Shown here one piece after another: positions 58,267-64,000 of a stretch of 64,000 bases of DNA; the stretch's first letter is position 1; every line of letters begins with the position of its first letter. Origin of the DNA: Pyxidicoccus parkwaysis (GTDB lineage Bacteria; Myxococcota; Myxococcia; Myxococcales; Myxococcaceae); assembly GCF_017301735.1 (NCBI RefSeq), contig NZ_CP071090.1, forward strand, positions 11,515,001-11,579,000. Reading direction: 5' to 3'. The notes beneath the pieces are model-generated. The model was not told where the DNA came from, did not search any database, and worked only from the letters and a program-made list of their open reading frames with translations. Position numbers and translations under genes: made by a program.

Positions 58267-59172
58267 TCAGCTCGCGACGGCCACGGCCTGGCGGCGCAGC
58301 GTGAAGAACGCCACCTCGGGCTCGCTGCCACGACGCAGGTATGGGCCTCCGAAGCCGAAGCCCAGCCCGCGGTTCACATAGAGCTGGTTGCCATTCACGT
58401 GGTAGTGGCCGCTGATGTACGGCTGGCCCGCGCGGCGGAAGATGGCCTCGGTGAGGCCGCGCACCACGAACTGGCCGCCGTGCGTGTGCCCGGAGAACTG
58501 CACCAGCCCCGCGTGCGCGGGCAGCTTGTCCACCGTCGGCGGCGCGTGCGTCAGCACCAGCCTCGTGCCGCCTTCAGGAGCGCCGCGGAACGTGGCCTCC
58601 ACGTCGTCCCGGCCCGTGCGCCCGTCGTCGATGCCCAGCACCGTCACCGGCGCGCCCTTCACGTGCACCACGCGGTGCTCGTTCTGCAGCACCGTGTAGC
58701 CCATCCGCTCGAAGCCCTCGCGCAGGTACGGGCCGTTCACCCAGTGGTCATGGTTGCCCAGCACCACGTAGACGGGCCCCTCGAGTCCCGCGAGCAGCTC
58801 GCGCACGCGTGGCAGCGGCTTGGGGCTGTGCGTGACGTAGTCGCCGGTGAGGAAGACCAGGTCCGGCTTCGCCTCGTTGACGGCCTCCACCGCGCGGCGG
58901 ATGCGCAGCGCCGAGGTCGCCTGCCCCACGTGCACGTCGGAGAGCTGGGCGATGCGCAGCCCGTCGTGCTCGGCGTGCATGTGCGGCAGGAAGAGGAGGT
59001 TCTCCGAGAGGGAGAAGTGGTCCCTCCAGCGCAGCCTGCGCTCCGTGCGGAAGGGGTCCCCACCACCGAGGGCCACCAGCTCGTTCCGTCCACCGTGGCG
59101 GTTCTCCCGGTACAGGGGGGCGGCCGAGGAAGCGTAGGGCGTGGTGCGGCGGGCGAGGCGTCTCAGGCGCAT
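58267..59172 (-). CDS. Metallophosphoesterase
   Basis: Protein of 301 residues from the ATG at 59172. All five metal-binding motifs of calcineurin-like phosphoesterases are visible: QLSDVHVG, VFLTGDYV, VLGNHDHW, LTHAPP and GHTHGG. The extra text RNELVALGGGDPFRTERRLR before the core and LPAHAGLVQFSGHTHGGQ resemble the YaeI/UDP-2,3-diacylglucosamine-like branch that acts on membrane lipids or nucleotides. Substrate unknown. No export signal is clear. Confidence 0.9.
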   Translation of the reverse strand: MRLRRLARRTTPYASSAAPLYRENRHGGRNELVALGGGDPFRTERRLRWRDHFSLSENLLFLPHMHAEHDGLRIAQLSDVHVGQATSALRIRRAVEAVNEAKPDLVFLTGDYVTHSPKPLPRVRELLAGLEGPVYVVLGNHDHWVNGPYLREGFERMGYTVLQNEHRVVHVKGAPVTVLGIDDGRTGRDDVEATFRGAPEGGTRLVLTHAPPTVDKLPAHAGLVQFSGHTHGGQFVVRGLTEAIFRRAGQPYISGHYHVNGNQLYVNRGLGFGFGGPYLRRGSEPEVAFFTLRRQAVAVAS

Positions 59173-59451
59173 TCGGTTCGGTTCCTCCGTCGTGCCGGGG
59201 GCAGCGTCAGCGGCTCCATTGTAGAGAGCCGGTGGGGGTGGGATGAAGCAGGTGCTCCGCGCACGCCTGCCCTCCATGCGGCCGGCGGCTGGAGCGTCGG
59301 AGAAACGCCCGCGATTACAGGAAGATTCCGGGTGCTTCCCGTACATTCTTCCAACACTGGACACACGGCCGAAGGGCGCGCGGTGACGTCGTCAGGCGGG
59401 GTTGGTACACACGCGAAGACGATGACCCCGCGGATCGGGTCGGCCCAGGAC

Positions 59452-60687
59452 ATGGGACCGGACGTGACAACGCCTTCTGGTGGTGGTGGAGAGGGGCGCC
59501 CGCGTCCCATGGACGACGCGCGGCCGGTGGCCCTGTCGGAGCTCATGTCCACCGTGCCGCTGGGCATGGCCCTCATCGACCCGGAGCTGCGCTTCCTGGA
59601 GGTCAGCGAGGCGATGGCCGCCATGAACGGCGTGCCGCGCGACGCGCACCTCGGCCGGCCCATGGCGGAGGTGCTGAAGGGCACGCCCTCCGGCGCGGAC
59701 GTCATCCGCCGCGTGCGCCGCGTACTGGAGACGGGCGTGGCGCTGGAGGGCGTGGAAATCATCCACCGCGAGCACGGTGGCGGCACGGAGCGCGTGCGCG
59801 TGTACCGCGCCAGCTACCACCCGGTGCGCCGCGACGGCGAAGTGGTGGCCGCGTGCATCTACGTGGAGGACATGACGGAGCGCCGCCGCGTGGAGGCCCA
59901 GCGCGACGCGGGCGCCGCGCGCGAGCGGGCCGTGCGCGAGCAGGCGCTGCGCGAGACACAGGAGGCCGTGCGCGCGCGCGACGAGTTCCTCAGCGTGGCC
60001 GCGCACGAGCTGCGCACGCCGCTCACCAGCCTGCGCCTGCACCTCCAGTTGCTCCAGCGCCAGCTGGGTATCTCGCAGCCCGCGCTGTCGGAGCAATTGG
60101 CCCCGCGCACGCAGGTGCTGGAGCGGCAGTTGTCCCGGCTGGGCGGGCTCGTCAATACGCTGCTGGATGTGTCGCGGCTGGCCGCGGGCAAGCTGAGCCT
60201 GGAGCCGCGTGAGATGGATTTGGCGCAGCTCGTGCGGCAGATGGCGGACGCCTTCGCGGAGGAGTTCAAGAAGGCGGGCAGCGAGCTGACGCTGCACGTG
60301 GACGGCCCGCTGCAGGGCACATGGGATCCGCTGCGGGTGGAGCAGGTGCTGGTGAATCTCCTGTCCAACGCGGCGAAGTACGGCGCGGGCCGGCCGGTGG
60401 AGGTGTCCCTGGTGGGCGAGGGCCACACGGCGGTGCTGGCCGTGAAGGACCACGGCATCGGCATCTCCGAGGACGGCATGTCCCGCCTCTTCGGCAAGTT
60501 CGAGCGCGCCGTGTCCGAGCGCCACTACGGTGGCCTGGGCCTGGGGCTCTACATCACCCGTCAAATCGTGGAGGCCATGGGCGGCAGCATCACCGTGCGC
60601 TCCGCGCAGGGGCAGGGCTCCACCTTCATCCTTCGCCTGCCCACGCAGCCCCAGCCGCAGGCGCAGCCGGCAATGGCCGCGCGGTAG
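59452..60687 (+). CDS. PAS-domain histidine kinase
   Basis: Protein of about 411 residues. Start uncertain: ATGs at 59422, 59452 and 59509 are in frame; I give 59452. A PAS domain (about 30-145: STVPLGMALIDPELRFLEVS, RASYHPVRRDGEVVAACIYV) is followed by a coiled linker, HisKA with His185 in SVAAHELRTPLTSLRLHLQL, and HATPase (NLLSNAAKYGAGRPVEVSLV, GGLGLGLYITRQIVEAMGGS). No membrane segment. This H-box (HELRTPL) differs from the HDLRNPL type of the other three soluble kinases here. No regulator is adjacent. Confidence 0.88.
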   Translation: MGPDVTTPSGGGGEGRPRPMDDARPVALSELMSTVPLGMALIDPELRFLEVSEAMAAMNGVPRDAHLGRPMAEVLKGTPSGADVIRRVRRVLETGVALEGVEIIHREHGGGTERVRVYRASYHPVRRDGEVVAACIYVEDMTERRRVEAQRDAGAARERAVREQALRETQEAVRARDEFLSVAAHELRTPLTSLRLHLQLLQRQLGISQPALSEQLAPRTQVLERQLSRLGGLVNTLLDVSRLAAGKLSLEPREMDLAQLVRQMADAFAEEFKKAGSELTLHVDGPLQGTWDPLRVEQVLVNLLSNAAKYGAGRPVEVSLVGEGHTAVLAVKDHGIGISEDGMSRLFGKFERAVSERHYGGLGLGLYITRQIVEAMGGSITVRSAQGQGSTFILRLPTQPQPQAQPAMAAR

Positions 60688-60828
60688 GCACGCACCCACG
60701 CTCCACCACGGTCGCAATCCGACACACGGTTGCGACTCGGGCGCCGTAGGTCTCAAGGCCCGCTCCGGTCATCCTCCGCCTCCGCCCTCGCTCCAGGGTG
60801 GACGCTCCTGACGAGACGGGAACCCGCG

Positions 60829-62226
60829 ATGCCGGTGCGAGACGGAGGACGGCTGCTGCTGGCGTGTCTGGTGTTGCTGTCCCTCCCCGCCGCCGCGCAG
60901 GACGCGCACTACTGGAACCGGCAGTTCGGAAACCGGGCGTGGATGCTCGGCGGCGCGCTCCTGGGCAACCCTGGGGACATCAGCTCCGTGTATTACAACC
61001 CGGGCGCGCTCTCGCTCGTGAAGTCCCCGCGCCTCGAGCTCACCGGCAACGTCTTCGAGTACTCGCGCCTCACCGTCGTCGACGGCCTGGGCGCCGGCAA
61101 GGACCTGTCCACGTCCAGCTTCTCCGCGCTGCCCGCGCTGCTCGCGGGACCGCTCGACTTCCACTTCCTGGGCCGGGCCCGCATGGCGTACTCGCTCCTC
61201 ACCCGCCAGGGCTTCGACACGCGCCTGAGCCGCCAGGACCTCTTCCAGGGGACGGACCTGGTGGGCATCCCCGGCCTCCAATCCCTCTCATCCAGTGTCC
61301 GGGTGGAACACGAGGTCCACGAGTTCTGGGCCGGTCTCACCTGGTCGCTTCCCCTGGGCGGCCACCTGGGCGTGGGGCTCACGCCCTTCATCGCCTTCCG
61401 CCAGCAGCGCGCCAGCTTCCTCTCCGTCTCCCAGGGCGGGGGCGCGAGCGGACAGAGCCTGGACGCCACCTTCCAGCGCGACTACCAGCTCAAGCACATC
61501 CGGCTGCTCGCGAAGCTGGGTGCCAGCTACCAGGAGGAGACGTGGGCCGTGGGCCTCACGGTGACGACTCCCAGCGTGGGGCTCGCGGGAAGCGGCGAGG
61601 CCGGCTTCGAGCGCGCGGTGAGTCAGCAGGGCTTCAACCTCTCCATCCCCTCGCGCGTGTCCGACCTCCAGAAGAGCGCGCCCGTCCAGTTCAAGAGCCC
61701 GCTCTCCGTGGGCGTGGGCGGCAACCGCGTCTTCGGCGCCACCATCCTGCACGCCGCGGTGGAGGCCTTCGCCCGCGTCCATACCTTCCGGCTCGTGGAC
61801 ACCGAGCCCATCGTCACCAGTGACTCCGCGGAGGTCCTGGACGGAGACATCTTCCATGGCTTCGAGCCGGTGGTGAACGTGGCCGTGGGCGTCGAGCACG
61901 ACCTGGGCCGCGACGTGCGCGTCTACCTGAGCGCCCACACCGACTTCGACGCCGCCGAGTCCATGCCCGACGCCGGCAGCCTGCTGTCGGACTGGGACCT
62001 GTATCACGCGGCCACCGGCGTCTACTTCCCCGTGGCCCGCCACGCGCGCTTCATGGTGGGCACCGACCTGGCGTGGGGCCGCCGTTCCACGAGCCGCTTC
62101 GCCGACATCCTGGCCGAGTCCGGGCTCCCGCCCACGAGCGGCACCCAGCACCTGCGCGTCTTCCAGGCCACCCTCGTCCTGGGCGCGTCCCTGGGCGGAG
62201 GCGAGCCCGTCACAGAGCCACCGTGA
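60829..62226 (+). CDS. Outer-membrane barrel protein, FadL/OmpP1-like
   Basis: Protein of 465 residues; signal peptide MPVRDGGRLLLACLVLLSLP ending AAAQ. The mature start DAHYWNRQFGNRAWMLGGAL, then NPGDISSVYYNPGALSLV, matches the early NPA-containing region of FadL-type long-chain hydrophobic-substrate channels. Alternating strands fill the rest (LGVGLTPFIAFRQQRASFLS, TWAVGLTVTTPSVGLAGSG). The family is inferred from this pattern; the substrate is unknown. It converges on the next gene. Confidence 0.75.
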   Translation: MPVRDGGRLLLACLVLLSLPAAAQDAHYWNRQFGNRAWMLGGALLGNPGDISSVYYNPGALSLVKSPRLELTGNVFEYSRLTVVDGLGAGKDLSTSSFSALPALLAGPLDFHFLGRARMAYSLLTRQGFDTRLSRQDLFQGTDLVGIPGLQSLSSSVRVEHEVHEFWAGLTWSLPLGGHLGVGLTPFIAFRQQRASFLSVSQGGGASGQSLDATFQRDYQLKHIRLLAKLGASYQEETWAVGLTVTTPSVGLAGSGEAGFERAVSQQGFNLSIPSRVSDLQKSAPVQFKSPLSVGVGGNRVFGATILHAAVEAFARVHTFRLVDTEPIVTSDSAEVLDGDIFHGFEPVVNVAVGVEHDLGRDVRVYLSAHTDFDAAESMPDAGSLLSDWDLYHAATGVYFPVARHARFMVGTDLAWGRRSTSRFADILAESGLPPTSGTQHLRVFQATLVLGASLGGGEPVTEPP

Positions 62227-62247
62227 AGCCCGCGCGGAGACGGCTCG

Positions 62248-64000
62248 TCAGAAGCTCAGCGTGCCCAGCAGTTCGAAGGTGTTCCGGTACACGTGCACCG
62301 GCTCGACGATGATGCCTTCCAGCCCATTCGGGCCCGTCAGGTCCGACAGGCCCAGCTCATGGCGGGACAGGATGTAGCCCGCGCGCAGGCCTCCTTCCAC
62401 GCCGCGCACCCCCGGGACGAAATCCTTCACCACGATGACATCCAGGCCCGCGCCCAGGTGCAGCGTGTTGGGCCACAGGTTCTCGAAGAAGCCGGGTTTG
62501 CGCACCCAGTCGGACTTCGCGTTCACCATCGGCTGGCCGTTGATGCTGCCCGACTCCAGCCGGTACCACGTCAGCCCGTAGCCCACCTTCGCGTAGGGCT
62601 GGAAGCCGCCGCGCAGGAAGTTGTAGCGGATGCTCCCCGCGTACTCCCACATGTTGAGCTTCGTGCGGAGCTGGAAGGTGGCCGCCTGGTCCGGCAGCGG
62701 CACGTCCAGCCCCAGCGTGCTGCGTGAATGGAGCAGCGTGTTCTCCGACGTGAATTTGTCTCCGAGGTAGAAGCTCACCTTGAGCGTCGCGGACACCGCG
62801 GGGCGCACCACCGGCTGGATGAAGTCCCTCCCGCCGGAGGCGATGCGCGGCTCCTGCGCGACGAGCTGCCCGTACCACTCCGGGCGCTGTTTCTCGTTGA
62901 GGAGCAGCCCCGTGAAGTCGTGGCTGAGCAGCTGCACGCTGACGCCGGCCTCGACGGTGAAGCGCCGGCGCGGCAGCCGCTCCTGCGGCGTATAGACGGG
63001 CTTGTGGTCCTCCACCGCCGCGCGCACGGGCAGCCCCACCACGCGGTAGATGAAGTCGAGCGGCGGCAGCGTGACGAACAGCGCTACCGGTGCGTTGAGG
63101 AACCCCAGGTTGTTGGAGAAGTCGTCCTCCACGTTGAGCGGGAAGAACCACGGCAGCTCGCTGGGCGCGTACGTGTCGAAGCCCGCGTTGGGCGCGGGGC
63201 GGTTCCAGCCCTCGTTGAAGGCCGGCCCGACGATGGACAGGTTGCCCATGTCCGAGTGCTCCACCAGGCCCGACAGCGGAGAGGCCGCCGTGGGGAAGCC
63301 CCACCGCAGCGGCAGGATGAGCCAGGACCACTCGCGGCGCACCTGCCCGTCCACCAGCGCCAGGTCGTAGACGCGCTCCCAGTCCGGCACCAGGTCGATG
63401 CGCGACGCGAGGTCGTAGCGGACCACGTCCTCCGGCAGCGGCTTCTCCGGATGCGTGAGGTACTTCTGGTGGTCGAACTCCTGCCGCACCGCCTCCGTGG
63501 AGCCCGCGGGGCCCACGTTCTTGAAGACGCCGGGCAGCGGGTACGTGGCGTGTGACTCGCGTGCGTGCGGCCCCGGCGAGGCCAGGAGCTGCTCCAATCC
63601 CTTGGAGTCCGCGCCAATGTAGCCGATGGGGTGGGTGTTGATGACGGTCTCCGCCTCGTCCGCCCAGACATAGCGGCGCACGCGCGCGAGGAGCTTCTTC
63701 TCCCCCACCTTGTCCGCGCCCCGGGCGTCCAATTGCGCCTGCCATTGCTCTCGGGGCAGGTAGGCATTGGGGTGGGCGAAGTCGAACACCATGCTGTTGT
63801 GGTGGAAGAAGTACTCCGTGCGCTTGAGCACCAGCGGGTCGTCCCCGTCCGCGGGCCACGCTCCCTGGAGGATGCGGCGCATCTCCTCCTCCGTCAGGGT
63901 GCGTCCCACCGCGGAGAGCGGGGAGATGGCCACCGCGATGTGCTCCCAGTCCCCCTCGTGATTGTTGCCGCCCGCGTTGAAGGGATAGAAGAACCAGTAC
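62248..64000 (-). CDS. Vps62-like plus outer-membrane barrel protein, N-terminus outside the window
   Basis: At least 584 residues; the reading frame is still open at 64000, so the start lies beyond the edge. The first visible residues YWFFYPFNAGGNNHEGDWEH and IAVAISP are the signature of the Vps62-like (DUF946) family. That domain covers about 220 residues (FFHHNSMVFDFAHPNAYLPR, ADEAETVINTHPIGYIGADS). From about residue 300 on the sequence reads as beta-barrel strands (FTVEAGVSVQLLSHDFTGLL, FQPYAKVGYGLTWYRLESG) and ends ELLGTLSF with terminal Phe. The fusion suggests a cell-surface protein. Function unknown. Confidence 0.75.
   Translation of the reverse strand, partial: YWFFYPFNAGGNNHEGDWEHIAVAISPLSAVGRTLTEEEMRRILQGAWPADGDDPLVLKRTEYFFHHNSMVFDFAHPNAYLPREQWQAQLDARGADKVGEKKLLARVRRYVWADEAETVINTHPIGYIGADSKGLEQLLASPGPHARESHATYPLPGVFKNVGPAGSTEAVRQEFDHQKYLTHPEKPLPEDVVRYDLASRIDLVPDWERVYDLALVDGQVRREWSWLILPLRWGFPTAASPLSGLVEHSDMGNLSIVGPAFNEGWNRPAPNAGFDTYAPSELPWFFPLNVEDDFSNNLGFLNAPVALFVTLPPLDFIYRVVGLPVRAAVEDHKPVYTPQERLPRRRFTVEAGVSVQLLSHDFTGLLLNEKQRPEWYGQLVAQEPRIASGGRDFIQPVVRPAVSATLKVSFYLGDKFTSENTLLHSRSTLGLDVPLPDQAATFQLRTKLNMWEYAGSIRYNFLRGGFQPYAKVGYGLTWYRLESGSINGQPMVNAKSDWVRKPGFFENLWPNTLHLGAGLDVIVVKDFVPGVRGVEGGLRAGYILSRHELGLSDLTGPNGLEGIIVEPVHVYRNTFELLGTLSF

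Overview
The window is very GC-rich, its coding strands have strongly G/C-biased third codon positions, and it carries gene families typical of myxobacteria: a DUSAM-domain protein, a MYXO-CTERM-like C-terminal anchor, an MXAN_0977-type di-heme enzyme, many sensor kinases and single-domain response regulators, many lipoproteins, and a DUF3396 immunity protein. The best reading is a chromosomal segment from the Myxococcaceae (Myxococcus, Corallococcus or Pyxidicoccus), but the species cannot be named from sequence alone. No rRNA, tRNA, CRISPR array or intact insertion sequence was seen.

Left part (1-6002): a MocR-type regulator cut by the window edge, a Tat-exported protein, then a small lipoprotein/DUSAM gene pair bracketed by a 199-bp direct repeat (930-1128 and 2205-2403). 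The second repeat copy lies inside an intact YqiA-like esterase gene; the first is an internal fragment of that gene. A class A beta-lactamase-like enzyme, a repeat-rich lipoprotein, a small outer-membrane barrel and a cupin follow.

6014-13038 holds what I read as a MoxR-vWA-beta-propeller ternary system: a MoxR/RavA-type AAA+ ATPase, a small partner, a vWA-like plus propeller protein with no recognisable metal-binding motif, and a 1067-residue propeller protein with seven amphipathic-helix repeats. Two overlapping micro-ORFs, made by tandem duplication of a Shine-Dalgarno/start-stop junction, sit inside the operon.

13048-23000 is mostly signalling (response regulators, a GAF/PAS histidine kinase, a Ser/Thr kinase, a small Xre-type regulator), with a decayed gene remnant plus minisatellite at 19190-19900. 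21530-29777 carries a MYXO-CTERM protein, an OmpA-type protein, a TonB-dependent receptor with its own TonB-like N-terminal domain, and a REC-GAF-GAF histidine kinase. 29833-31544 is a lipoprotein toxin/immunity candidate. A dipeptidyl-peptidase, a PAS kinase and a LSTNG-repeat lipoprotein follow.

37836-41116 is a copper/heme cluster: MbnP-like protein, a two-CxxCH lipoprotein and an MbnH-like di-heme enzyme, with a divergent one-heme protein. 41577-49196 pairs an M4 metalloprotease ending in a clear type I dockerin with a surface lipoprotein of 11 Ig-like repeats ending in a domain that may be a cohesin. 49836-52389 is a toxin island: a PAAR-like/AHH nuclease effector and its Imm11-type immunity protein beside a phage terminase remnant. 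52486-57263 holds a RegB/RegA-type redox two-component system whose genes are joined by a chain of ATGA overlaps running through three extra small ORFs. The right end has DoxX, a metallophosphoesterase, a PAS kinase, an outer-membrane protein and a Vps62-like/barrel protein cut by the window edge.

Most notable: the MoxR ternary system with its amphipathic repeats, the recurrent micro-ORF junctions, and the possible cohesin-dockerin pair.
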